Made by a program: the position numbers and the translations under genes. Positions 19,583 to 28,393 of a stretch of DNA of 64,000 bases are shown here, piece by piece. The DNA comes from Deltaproteobacteria bacterium (GTDB lineage Bacteria; Desulfobacterota; Desulfobacteria; Desulfobacterales; GCA-2748835). A model generated the notes under the pieces. The model was not told where the DNA came from, made no database searches, and saw only the letters and a program-made list of their open reading frames with translations. How positions within the stretch are numbered: the stretch's first letter is position 1; every line of letters begins with the position of its first letter. Location: assembly GCA_002748835.1 (NCBI GenBank), contig PDTL01000023.1:1-64000 (forward strand), read 5' to 3'.

Positions 19583-22097
19583 CTATTTCAGCGGCTGAAT
19601 ATCTTGATACCAGTGGGTGTGCATGGCTTCGTCAGTCTGCCGGATTTCGCGTATAACACACCGTGCTTCGTTTTGGTTCAGGGTACGGGTGACGTGGGGC
19701 GTCATCAGGATGGTTCCTGCGTGAATGCTTCGTTTGGCTTTTAATTCAGCAGATTGGGGCATTTCATCGAAACGGGTGGCAAGTAATTCCTTTTCTGTTT
19801 CAAGGTGCTGGACACGGGCTGTCAGTTTCGCTTTGTCTGATTTATGTTTGGATAGGGTGGTTTCCAGTTGGTCCTGCTGAAGAAACAGGGCGTCTAGCGC
19901 CTTGGATAATTTCGCAACTGCCTTTTCCATATTGCTCTGTTCTAGGGCAGACAGTGCCTGCTTGGCATTCCTGCCTGCGTTTAATTCCCGTTCAAGCCGG
20001 TCCTGCCGGGTTGCGTGCTCGGTAATGGTCATGTGAAGGCCGGTCTCTTCCTGCGCGGCGGTTTCCAAGGCAGTTTCCAGAGACTGAAGCTGGATCCGCA
20101 GGTCATGGATTTCCCGATCCATCGCTTTGAAAATTCGCTCCCGGTGTTCGGTGATGCCGGCTTTGAGGATGCAGGGGGAGGCCAAATCGGTCCCGATCTG
20201 TCCGGCATCAAAACCGTTCAGTGCGGAAATGGTGGATGAGATGATTTTCCCCTGTGTGTTGATGCATCGCCCGCTGATCAGCAGCTCAGAGTCGCGAATC
20301 CCTTTAACCACATGCACATCGTTATACGCCAGAATGACCGAGTTTGTAATGAATTTTGCCTGGATGGAGCCGCCGACGCTGACAGTGGAATCAATGATGC
20401 CGCTTGAAATATTGAGATCCCCGGTCAAGTCGATTTCAGCGCCTTCGATTTCGTAGGCGGTAAGACTCCCGCCTTTGACCTGGAATCCTGTTTTCACACT
20501 GCCCTTGACGATGATGTTTCCTTCATAGTGAATATGTCCGGTTTCATATCCCACATCCCCGTTAATGACAAAATCATCTGAGACCCAAATATCTCCGCAG
20601 GGCGTTAAACCGGGTTGGCCGTCGGTTGCCGCGTAGACTTTCAGCCCATCTTCGGAAAATTCTGTCCCTTTGCCGCTGCCCAGATACAGATCCTTTGGCA
20701 TCTGTACACAGATTTCTTCACCGAACACAGTGCATCCGTTTTTTCCCGGCACCCCGGGTGTTTTTTCCGCCAGCAGGGCCCCTCTTGAAATGTGGGGGAT
20801 ATCACCGCGATCCTTGAAGTCGATGGTGCCGTCTTCAAGGATTTTTCCGGCTTTGAGGTATGCGGTGTCAAAATGATACGTGAGCGTCGCATCCCGGCCG
20901 TCCTGGGATGGTTTTCCCATGGCAATGCGAAACCGCTTGGTGCGGTGGGTTTCTGAATTGAGAAAGGTGTCGATGAGGGACCTGCCCACAATGCCAAAAA
21001 CAACGCCCTGTGCGGCCAGGTAATCCAGGATGTCGTCGGATGTGATCCGGGGAGATGTTTCCGGTGTGAGCCGAATAAAGGCAGCCATGGCGTCATCGCT
21101 GATGGTGAGCTGGAGGTTCATGGGGTTGGGCGTATCCGGGCTGATGCGGGATGTGGGGGCGAAACTGTGAGGAGATTGCGCATCTGTCTGAGACGTGAAG
21201 GCGAGCAGTGCATCCGTCATGAGCCCAGCGTTTTCTGCCTGAGGAGGGCGATCAGGCAGCATTGCAGGCTGAACGGCGCCGATTGTACGGAACAGCAGAT
21301 GGATGATATCGTGAGGAATATCCTGCGAGGGGTCCGATTCCCATAGCGCGGTAATGGAAAAGGGCGGCGGCGCGTCTGGTTCATAGGGCTGCATCAGGGC
21401 GAGAAAGACGGAATTGAGGTGACGGGCAATACTGCTGGCAGCGGTGAGAAGTCCTGTTTTAGAATCGAGTCTGACGGACTGGAGCACGTCTGTCAGGTCC
21501 GGCGTCTGCAGGCATTCGGATTCCAGCTGTTTTGTATAGGCGTTGAGTTCCGCATTCAGTTGCTGGAGTTGCTGGTTTTTGTCCGCCAGCTCTTTACATT
21601 TCAGTTCAAGCTGTTGTTTCAGGTTTTTTCCGAACCAAAACAGATCCCGGTTCTGCTGCCGGATTTTTTCGATTTCCGACATTTTTGCGGTTTCATCAAT
21701 ATACTGGTGGTAGGATGAACGGACCAGGCTGATGAGGACATCCTCATCCCATGGTTTTGTGAGGTAATGATGGATTTCACCATCGTTGATGGCGCTTGTC
21801 ATACCGTCCATGTCCGAATCGTTGGTCATGAGGATACGCTTGCTCCGGGGCGAAATAAATTTGGCTTCTTTCAGAAACTGTAAGCCGTTCATGTCCGGCA
21901 TCCGCAGATCAGCAAGAATGATGGCAAACTGTTCCCGACGCGAAAGCTGCGTGATGGCCTCTTTGGCGGTAGATGCAAAAATCGCCGGGAACCCTTCCCG
22001 GTGGAACAGACGACTGAGCGTTTGGGTGACGTGTGCTTCATCATCTGCAATGAGGATGAAGGGGACTTTTGCGGGGGGGGGCTGCGGATGGGTTCAT
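19583..22097 (-). CDS. Response regulator + DUF342/FapA protein, frameshifted at C9
   Basis: The intact reading would encode an N-terminal receiver domain (FILIADDEAHVTQTL, acceptor Asp in ILADLRMPD, KPW), a coiled coil and a large DUF342/FapA beta-helix (GNIIVKGSVKTGFQVKGG onward), ending in another coiled coil. Translation should start at ATG 22097, five bases after GAGGG, but nine C residues (minus strand, 22073-22081) put it out of frame, and it stops after 18 codons. Eight C would restore one frame of about 838 codons. The uninterrupted part alone (ATG 21901, 772 residues) begins just after the acceptor Asp and has no good ribosome-binding site. FapA-type proteins are linked to flagellar assembly and surface signalling. 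It could be a phase-variable gene, a pseudogene or a sequencing error. Confidence 0.8.
22073..22081 (-). repeat. Homopolymeric C9 tract (G9 on plus strand)
   Basis: Nine identical bases, eight codons' worth of sequence after the start ATG at 22097 of the REC-DUF342 gene. With 9 C the receiver frame is closed; with 8 it is open. Runs of this length are prone to slipped-strand changes and also to sequencing errors. Confidence 0.9.
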
Positions 22098-22365
22098 GGT
22101 GTCCCTCTATTAAAAACAACTTCATTGAATTCAATAAGGATTCGATAAGTTGAGCATGATTTCAAGGGGATGTCAATTCGCAAATAGCCCGCCCATGAAA
22201 AAACGCGGAAGTGAATGTCAAGGGAGGGGCGCAGCACTGCGAAATACTCATGCAAAAGGGCGCTTATGCCGGGGATATTTCATAGCAACGTCGCTGCCGG
22301 GCAGGGTTTTTTCAGGGAGGACAGCTGTAACGTTCAGCCCAGAACAGTCTCATTCGGTATGGATA

Positions 22366-22644
22366 TTAGTGGATGAAATGGACGCGAACGGTAAAATCAA
22401 ATTCTTTTTCAAGCAGGGCAATGATCAGTTCAAAACTGAAATCATCCAGCAGGAAATGCGGCCATCCCAGCCGGGTCAGCTCAGCGTTGATCAGGGAAAT
22501 GGTAAAATTGCCGCCATTTTTTAAAATGTTGTAGGTGTCTTTGACAATGCGGTTAACTTCCAGGGGGGAAAGCCCCTGATGGGTCAGGCGATAGAAAAGC
22601 GTCGTACAGATATCGGTGGTGTTTTCCTGGATCAGCTGATTCAT
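22366..22644 (-). CDS. Small conserved-looking protein of unknown function
   Basis: A 92-residue soluble, helical protein. I do not recognise a named family. It is amphipathic throughout, with a central stretch GLSPLEVNRIVKDTYNIL and a Leu/Phe-rich end (FSFELIIALLEKEFDF), and contains no membrane segment or Cys cluster. ATG 22644 is preceded by AAGGG. It lies upstream of, and on the same strand as, the REC-DUF342 gene, with about 270 bp between. Codon use and composition look coding. Confidence 0.65.
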   Translation of the reverse strand: MNQLIQENTTDICTTLFYRLTHQGLSPLEVNRIVKDTYNILKNGGNFTISLINAELTRLGWPHFLLDDFSFELIIALLEKEFDFTVRVHFIH

Positions 22645-22765
22645 GTGCGAGCCCTTTTTTGTAAGTGGTGAAGTTACCTAAAACGCCTTTTGTTGCCGGA
22701 AGGGCGGGGCAGGCACGTATCCGCCGTTCGCGGAGGAGGTGCGGCGGTACGGTCGCAGTGACCGG

Positions 22766-22981
22766 TCAGCGGGGTGTGCCGCAGCAGTACGCGTACCAGT
22801 CACAGTCTGTTTTAGGGCAGGTCGTATCGCAACGGCGAAAACAGTCGGGTTGTCCTTCACTGCGTTGAATGCTCCTTACCAGTTCGTTGATATCAAATAC
22901 CGGGTCGGTAAAATGCCCTTTTGCCCGGGTGTTCTGTGGGTGCTGCACTATTTTTTGGGGTGACTTTTTTTTAGTGAACAT
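22766..22981 (-). CDS. Putative small cysteine-rich protein
   Basis: A 71-residue frame. The C-terminal half holds seven cysteines in the order C-x3-C-x3-C-x4-C-x5-CC plus one upstream position (CFRRCDTTCPKTDCDWYAYC). This suggests a small metal or Fe-S binding site, or disulfides. The N-terminal half is basic (MFTKKKSPQK) and lacks a signal peptide. The spacing pattern argues against chance, but the ribosome-binding site is weak and I cannot name a family. Treat as a probable gene. Confidence 0.5.
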   Translation of the reverse strand: MFTKKKSPQKIVQHPQNTRAKGHFTDPVFDINELVRSIQRSEGQPDCFRRCDTTCPKTDCDWYAYCCGTPR

Positions 22982-23341
22982 ACGTATTTTCTTTCAGCAT
23001 GACCGTATCAGGGTTCAGGAAACGGGTGTGCCACCGTTCCATCGACTGGCTTTACTATTCATGAATTCTTCACGCTTGTATATAGGGGAACCCTATCATT
23101 TCACTGGGGTTTTCCCCGGGTTTGATCGGGATTCCCCACACCTTTTGGCGGCTCCGGCAGAAGTAAAAGGCCTGTGAAAAGATCATCGAATTCTTAGGCA
23201 GCACATGCCGGTGACCGTTTTGTTACCTGACAGAACAGGTGGGGGACGGAGTGAGAAGAAACGGATGAAACAGCGGGTGCCCCTCCGGAAAAGACGGGGG
23301 AGGAGCGGCCATCCTTTGTTTCGGGAAAGAATGCCGGGAAA
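22982..23341. other. Intergenic region upstream of the small Cys-rich gene
   Basis: No convincing gene. It contains the inverted repeat described separately at 23082-23096 and G/C-rich stretches (GGGGTTTTCCCC near 23105). Short frames here lack ribosome-binding sites. It should contain the promoter for the leftward small gene at 22766-22981. Confidence 0.35.
23082..23096. promoter_or_regulatory. Short inverted repeat, possible operator
   Basis: ATAGGG-GAA-CCCTAT is a perfect 6-bp inverted repeat with a 3-bp centre. It lies about 100 bp upstream of the small Cys-rich gene and 245 bp from the end of the TetR gene. It could be a regulator binding site. No -35/-10 pair was assigned. Confidence 0.25.
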
Positions 23342-23953
23342 TCAGAGAGAGTTCAGTGAGTTGCCTTCCCGCATGATCATCAGGGCCAGCTTGTGCATGT
23401 ATTCCCTTCGTTCCTTACCGGAGCGTCCCGGGTAATTCCGGAATGTCATGACAATGCCTGCGATGGAAGCAAAGAACGCCTGGGTATGCAGGCTCTTGGC
23501 ATCCGGCCCGGATAGACGCTTGACCACATCATCGAACATCCGGAGGAAATAGAGCTGGACTGCATTGAATTTTTTCAGGGCGCTGGGGTTTTCTTCACCC
23601 CGCATCATGAAATGGCACATCATCTGGAATGTCGCTTCATGATCGATAAAATAGTCGACAACGGAACGGGCGAGGAATTCGATGGTGGCGTCGCCGGATT
23701 TTACCCGTTCCTCAAGCACCTGTTCGATACGGTTGATGTCCCGGATCAGGGCTTCAACAAAGAGGTCGTCCCGGCTGGGGAAATACCGGTAGATAGAGGC
23801 TGCAGAGACCCCTGCGTTGGCGGCGATGTCCCGCATACCGACCTCGTGAAAGGATTTTTGTTTGAAAAGATCCATGGCCGCTGAGATGATGAGGCTTTTG
23901 CGAACTTCGCGTTCATCCTCTCTTAATTTCATGAATGTTGACTTATCAGGCAA
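23342..23953 (-). CDS. TetR/AcrR-family transcriptional regulator
   Basis: 203 residues. The N-terminal helix-turn-helix is typical: SLIISAAMDLFKQKSFHEV, then MRDIAANAGVSAASIYRYFPSRDDLF. The C-terminal ligand and dimer domain is helical and not assignable to a ligand. The probable start is TTG 23953, eight bases after AAGGAG; the internal ATG at 23932 is too far from that site. It lies in the same direction as the downstream small genes and about 65 bp from the IscU-like gene, either of which it may regulate. Confidence 0.9.
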   Translation of the reverse strand: MPDKSTFMKLREDEREVRKSLIISAAMDLFKQKSFHEVGMRDIAANAGVSAASIYRYFPSRDDLFVEALIRDINRIEQVLEERVKSGDATIEFLARSVVDYFIDHEATFQMMCHFMMRGEENPSALKKFNAVQLYFLRMFDDVVKRLSGPDAKSLHTQAFFASIAGIVMTFRNYPGRSGKERREYMHKLALMIMREGNSLNSL

Positions 23954-24019
23954 TCTCGTATCTCCTTATGGGATCTAGGGGCGGCCGGCGATGTGGGACC
24001 GTGTCCCGGCATGGCCTGG

Positions 24020-24448
24020 TCAGGATGCCGTTTCTGATACGGAGGCATCGCCGCGCTTTTGGGTCGCGTCTGTCAGCGCCAGATAAAATGCGCCCGCAGC
24101 CAGCTCGGCACAATGATGCTCATCATCCGGCAGCGTTTCCAGGAAGGCGACGATCTGATCCGGCGTGAGGTCCCATCCGGCCTCAAGGGGTTTTCCCTGC
24201 ATCCAGTGTGCAACGGTATTGGCACAGGCATGGGTATTGAGACAGCCATCCGCTGCATAGGCAACATACTTCATGACCTGATTTTCAATGTCAATATAGA
24301 ATTCGATGGTATCACCGCAGTGTCCGGTGCGCTTTCCGTAACCATCCGGATGCTCGAAAATCTCTCGGTAATCGGTACAGAAGGCCATCTTGAGGTAGTT
24401 GTCTGAATGGCGCTGAAAAAAGTCAGGGTCCGTTGAGATGGATGACAT
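24020..24448 (-). CDS. IscU/NifU-like Fe-S cluster scaffold
   Basis: 142 residues related to the scaffold on which Fe-S clusters are built. The three expected cysteines are present: Cys44 in GHCGDTIEF, Cys69 in DGCLNTHACAN and Cys113 in HHCAELAAGAF. An extra Cys75 is there too. The DxGxGD-type arrangement is altered to TGHCGD. ATG 24448 is preceded by AGGAG. No iscS or nifS is adjacent, so it is a stand-alone scaffold of the kind seen in anaerobes. The final 12 residues are variable. Confidence 0.87.
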   Translation of the reverse strand: MSSISTDPDFFQRHSDNYLKMAFCTDYREIFEHPDGYGKRTGHCGDTIEFYIDIENQVMKYVAYAADGCLNTHACANTVAHWMQGKPLEAGWDLTPDQIVAFLETLPDDEHHCAELAAGAFYLALTDATQKRGDASVSETAS

Positions 24449-24660
24449 GGGTACTCCTTATCGGGTGACAAAAAAATCGGTCTCAAATTGTATTGTTGGG
24501 TTAATTAGCCATTGATGACCCAGCATAATTTTTTTATATATGAAAAAATGTGAGCCGTAAATATGAGGGTGTGATAAAAATTGAGTGGATGGGCGGTGAA
24601 TGTTTTTGGATGATGATGCGCATAAGGTTTCCTTACAGGGTTCAGACAGGTTGATTCGTC

Positions 24661-25692
24661 ATGCATTTTTTTTATTTTTCAGTATTTCGTAAATTTTGGC
24701 ATCTGGTACGCCGGGATAATTTGAACCGGGTGATGGGGTTTATCGCACTGGTCTTGATTCTGGGCAGCATCGGTATGGTGGTGTTTGAACCGGATCTGGA
24801 TATGCAGGACGCGATCTGGTGGGCCGTGGTGACAATGACCACGGTCGGTTACGGGGATATCTCACCGGCAAGTCCTGGAGGGCGGGTGGTGGCCATCGGG
24901 GTGATGCTGCTCGGGATCGGCCTTCTGGGGATTTTCACGGCGACAGTGGCAAGTATTTTTGTGGAAAGGCGGATGATGGAAAATAGAGGTGGAAAACCGG
25001 TACGGGTACGGAATCATTTTCTCATATGCGGCTGGAACTATCGGGGGAAAGACTTGATTCGGGAGCTGCAGGCAGACCCGAAAATGAAACAGCGGTCCAT
25101 TGTAATCATCGCTGATCTTCCTGAAAAACCGGTGGACGACATGGCGATTCAGTTTGTGCGCGGGCATGTGGATGCCGGCACACTGGAAAAAGCCAATGCC
25201 GGGACTGCGGAAGTGGCGATGGTTCTGTCCGAGGACGGGATGGATACCTATGGCCGGGATGCCAGAACCATTTTGTCTGTCATGTCGCTCAAGGAATTGT
25301 ATCCGTCGCTCTATGTGTGCGCCGAGCTGATGGGAAGCGGCAACCTGGAGCAATGCCGGATGGCCCGGGCTGATGAAATTATTGTCATCGGAGAGCTGAG
25401 CACCAACCTCATGGTTCAGGCGGCTCTGGATCACGGGATCACCCGCATGGTCAGCGAGCTGGTGAGCAATCGATATGGCGAAGACCTTTACAAGATACCC
25501 ATCCCGGATTATTTTGTAGGGAACAGTTTTTTTGAGGCCCTGACTCGCCTTAAACAGGAGTGGAATTATCTGCTCATCGGAATTGAACGCGGTCAGGGCA
25601 CTGTCATGACCAACCCGGCAGGGGACCTGCCATTGGCGGCAGGGGACGCCCTTCTGATAGTCGCAACCGACCGTCCTGATACTTTAGCCTAG
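24661..25692 (+). CDS. Potassium channel with RCK/TrkA domains
   Basis: 343 residues. Two membrane helices flank a pore with the K+ filter TVGYGD (residues 61-66). A cytoplasmic RCK (TrkA-N) domain begins FLICGWNYRGKDLIREL and a TrkA-C part ends DALLIVATD. It probably gates K+ (or other cation) flux in response to a cytoplasmic ligand. ATG 24661 has only a weak ribosome-binding site. It is followed 10 bp later by the YjfI-like gene and then pspA, which links it to envelope stress. Confidence 0.92.
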   Translation: MHFFYFSVFRKFWHLVRRDNLNRVMGFIALVLILGSIGMVVFEPDLDMQDAIWWAVVTMTTVGYGDISPASPGGRVVAIGVMLLGIGLLGIFTATVASIFVERRMMENRGGKPVRVRNHFLICGWNYRGKDLIRELQADPKMKQRSIVIIADLPEKPVDDMAIQFVRGHVDAGTLEKANAGTAEVAMVLSEDGMDTYGRDARTILSVMSLKELYPSLYVCAELMGSGNLEQCRMARADEIIVIGELSTNLMVQAALDHGITRMVSELVSNRYGEDLYKIPIPDYFVGNSFFEALTRLKQEWNYLLIGIERGQGTVMTNPAGDLPLAAGDALLIVATDRPDTLA

Positions 25693-25702
25693 GAGGAACT
25701 GG

Positions 25703-26101
25703 ATGATGGAAAACCGTTTTGAGCGGGTAAAAGCCTATCTGTTTGATATGGATGTGGCGGTGATTGATGAGATTCCTGAAGAGGAAATCGTGATTATCGC
25801 GGATGAAGAGAACGGCATTATGAACATGGTGGTCGACTGCGAAGCCCCTATTGTCATTCTCGAACAGATGATTCTGGATGTTCCGGCAGAGCCGGGAGAT
25901 CTCTTTTCAGAGCTTCTCAAGATGAACCGGACCCTGGTGCATGGTGCATTTGTGCTGGATGAGAGTGGCAAACGGGTGATCTTCAGGGATACCCTGCAGC
26001 TGGAAAATCTGGATCGCAATGAGCTGGAAGCATCGATTCACGCCCTGAGCCTGGCCTTGTCCGAATACGGTGAGACACTGCTCGGCTATATGGGGAAATA
26101 G
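25703..26101 (+). CDS. YjfI-like (DUF2170-type) protein beside PspA
   Basis: 132 residues, acidic and soluble. The fold pattern resembles YbjN/CesT-Tir chaperone-like proteins: beta strands (EEIVIIADEEN, MNMVVDCEAP), then helix-strand units, with the ending ELEASIHALSLALSEYGETLLGY. In gammaproteobacteria YjfI (DUF2170) sits next to a PspA homologue (YjfJ), as here. The assignment combines that context with sequence impression and is not certain. AGGAGG precedes ATG 25703. Confidence 0.7.
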   Translation: MMENRFERVKAYLFDMDVAVIDEIPEEEIVIIADEENGIMNMVVDCEAPIVILEQMILDVPAEPGDLFSELLKMNRTLVHGAFVLDESGKRVIFRDTLQLENLDRNELEASIHALSLALSEYGETLLGYMGK

Positions 26102-26149
26102 GATTGACCGCAGCTTGGAACCTGCGCATTTCATCACAAGGAGAGTACC

Positions 26150-26860
26150 ATGTCGATATTCAGACGACTTTTCAAAGTAGGCCAGTCAAATGTTCATTCC
26201 GCCATTGACAAGATCGAGGATCCCATCAAAATGACGGAGCAGGGGATTCGGGATCTGAAAAAAGACCTTCAGCAGGCCATGACCAGTCTGGCAGAAGTCA
26301 AGGGCATTGCCATCCGGACCCGGAAGGATGCGGACAACAAGAAAAAACTGGCCGCCGATTATGAACGAAAAGCCATGCTGCTGCTGCAGAAGGCCCAGTC
26401 CGGTGACGTGGATCTGGCAGAAGCCGAACGCCTGGCCACGGAAGCGTTGAGTAAAAAAGAGTCGGTTGCATCCGAGGCGGCCCGTCTGACAGAAGAGGCC
26501 GGTCATCATGAAACCATGGCCAACAACCTTCAGGCCAATGTGAACAAGATTAAATCCGCTATCAGTACCTATGAAAATGACTTGATCACCCTGCGGGCCC
26601 GGGCACGTACCGCTTCTTCCACAAAGAAGATCAACGCCCAGCTGGCCAAGATCGACAGCAGCGGCACCGTGGCCATGCTGGAAAAAATGAAGGACAAGGT
26701 GGAAGCTGACGAGTCCCTTGCCATTGCTTACGGTGAGATGGCCAATGCGGACAAGAGTGTGGATGACGAAATCAATCACCTGCTCGGCGGCGGTTCTGCC
26801 GCAGACTCCGATGCCCAGGCGCGTCTTCTGGAGCTGAAGCAGAAAATGGGAATGAGCTGA
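26150..26860 (+). CDS. pspA: PspA/IM30-family membrane-stress protein
   Basis: 236 residues, almost entirely helical coiled coil. It begins MSIFRRLFKVGQSNVHSAIDK like PspA and YjfJ proteins, with the PspA-typical segment EDPIKMTEQGIRDLKKDL. PspA is an ESCRT-III-like protein that assembles on the cytoplasmic membrane face and limits proton leak. No pspF, pspB or pspC is nearby. The K+ channel, YjfI-like and DUF4178 neighbours indicate the alternative PspA/YjfJ-type module. ATG 26150 follows AAGGAGAG. A strong terminator follows the gene. Confidence 0.92.
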   Translation: MSIFRRLFKVGQSNVHSAIDKIEDPIKMTEQGIRDLKKDLQQAMTSLAEVKGIAIRTRKDADNKKKLAADYERKAMLLLQKAQSGDVDLAEAERLATEALSKKESVASEAARLTEEAGHHETMANNLQANVNKIKSAISTYENDLITLRARARTASSTKKINAQLAKIDSSGTVAMLEKMKDKVEADESLAIAYGEMANADKSVDDEINHLLGGGSAADSDAQARLLELKQKMGMS

Positions 26861-26907
26861 TCTGTTCAGGTGACCCCGTCACCCTGACAGGACAGAAATC
26901 TATCGGG

Positions 26908-26946
26908 TCCGGTCACTGCATCCGCAGTGGCCGGATATTCTTTTTT
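26908..26946 (+). terminator. Rho-independent terminator after pspA
   Basis: A 12-bp stem, TCCGGTCACTGC (26908-26919) with GCAGTGGCCGGA (26924-26935; one G-T pair), a loop ATCC, and a T-rich tail ATTCTTTTTT to 26946. This is a typical intrinsic terminator, so the DUF4178 gene downstream may be transcribed separately or by read-through. Confidence 0.85.
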
Positions 26947-27013
26947 GCAGTGCACGCGGCGCTAAAAAAAGAGATGTCGATCAAAACGCAAATCGTATGC
27001 ACCGGAGGAACCT

Positions 27014-27568
27014 ATGGGCCTGTTTGATTTCTTTAGCAAAAAAAAAGCAGACGGTGACGAGCTGCTGACGGATGTGCCCCTTGAGAAGCTCAAGACCGGG
27101 TATTATCTGGATTATGACATGAAAACCTGGCAGGTGACGAACGCTGCCACCTATAATTGGGGGGATGCGGATATCTCCTACGAATGGCAGCTCACCGCTG
27201 CAGATGATGTGATCTATCTCGAACTGACGCGAGATGACGCGGATGAATGGTGTATCACCCGCAAGGTTCCCTTTGGGAAACTGGGGGAGGCGGTGGTGAG
27301 TCATATGAAAACAAACGAGGATCCGCCGGCGGAAATCACGTTTGACGGTGTCACCTATTACCAGGAGGAGATGGGCGGGGGGCAGTACATCAATCTGGAT
27401 AAAAATCCCGAGAGCGGCAGTGAACTGCTCCGCTGGGATTATTGTGATGATTCCGGAGACCGGATCCTCTCCATTGAGCAATGGGGGGAGAACGACTTTG
27501 AGGCCGCCGTCGGCGAGATGGTCGAAGCGTACGCGTTTACCAATATTCTGCCGGGGACCCTCCCGTAA
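27014..27568 (+). CDS. DUF4178 domain protein
   Basis: 184 residues, soluble, beta-rich and acidic. The N-terminus MGLFDFFSKKK is a short basic amphipathic segment. The DUF4178-like region covers about residues 20-170, with repeated pattern strands around YYLDYDMKTWQVTNAATYNW. No catalytic motif was recognised. DUF4178 proteins are known as genomic neighbours of PspA and YjfI modules, which fits here. A GGAGG site precedes ATG 27014. The pspA terminator in between suggests its own promoter or regulated read-through. Confidence 0.75.
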   Translation: MGLFDFFSKKKADGDELLTDVPLEKLKTGYYLDYDMKTWQVTNAATYNWGDADISYEWQLTAADDVIYLELTRDDADEWCITRKVPFGKLGEAVVSHMKTNEDPPAEITFDGVTYYQEEMGGGQYINLDKNPESGSELLRWDYCDDSGDRILSIEQWGENDFEAAVGEMVEAYAFTNILPGTLP

Positions 27569-27868
27569 TACAGGCGTCGCGTCGAATGAGGTTTTTCCTG
27601 CGGTAATCCCCAAAAAGAGATCGATCCTTAACATCTTACGGTACGTTAGCCGTTTGATGTGTTCTCGTTAACGCATTGCATTTTTAGACATCCTGTATCT
27701 AAACCACAGCTGTGCCAGTGAACCCTATGCCGCTTGTCACCGGATGCGTTTTGAAGTTCCGGCTTGCATGCATCAGGGGCTTTACCGGCCAGTTCAGATG
27801 TGATATAGCGGGTCTTTCATTTTTGCAGGAAGTGTTTTCAGATGTGAGGGAGAAACGGCAGCGGACGG
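27569..27868. other. Intergenic region before ispF
   Basis: 300 bp between the DUF4178 gene and ispF. No RNA gene, strong hairpin or promoter was recognised. It probably holds the promoter of ispF-cysS. Confidence 0.3.
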
Positions 27869-28360
27869 ATGTGGCGAATCGGAAAAGGATATGATGTGCA
27901 CCGGCTGGTGGCAGGGCGGCCGCTGATCCTCGGCGGTGTCCATATCCCCCATGAAAAGGGACTGCTGGGGCATTCGGATGCGGATGTGCTCATCCATGCG
28001 GTGTGTGACGCCCTGCTGGGCGCGGCCGGCCTTGGGGATATCGGTGTGCATTTTCCGGATACCAACCCGGCCTACAAAGGGGCCGATAGTCTGGAGTTGC
28101 TGGCGGTTGTGGGACATCGGATCCGTGAACAGGGGTATGCACTCGGAAATCTGGATGCCACCGTGATAGCCCAGCAGCCGAAACTCTCCCCGCATCGGTT
28201 GAAAATGGCAGAAAATATTGCCCGGGTGTTAGCTGTGGACCCGACCTGTGTGAACATCAAGGCCACCACAACCGAAGGCCTCGGGTTTGTGGGCAGAGAA
28301 GAGGGGATCGCGGCAGACTGCGTTGCCCTGCTCCAACGGATAGACTTAATCAAGGGGTGA
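27869..28360 (+). CDS. ispF: 2-C-methyl-D-erythritol 2,4-cyclodiphosphate synthase
   Basis: Makes the cyclic diphosphate in the MEP isoprenoid pathway. 163 residues, the normal size. Metal ligands are in GKGYDVHRL (Asp9, His11) and in [13 protein letters not shown]. The substrate loop [18 protein letters not shown] and the late [20 protein letters not shown] are typical. ispD is not adjacent; cysS follows 34 bp downstream, a common ispF-cysS pairing. Confidence 0.96.
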   Translation: MWRIGKGYDVHRLVAGRPLILGGVHIPHEKGLLGHSDADVLIHAVCDALLGAAGLGDIGVHFPDTNPAYKGADSLELLAVVGHRIREQGYALGNLDATVIAQQPKLSPHRLKMAENIARVLAVDPTCVNIKATTTEGLGFVGREEGIAADCVALLQRIDLIKG

Positions 28361-28393
28361 CCTGTCAGGTGTGCAGGTGCCGGAGAAACGATC

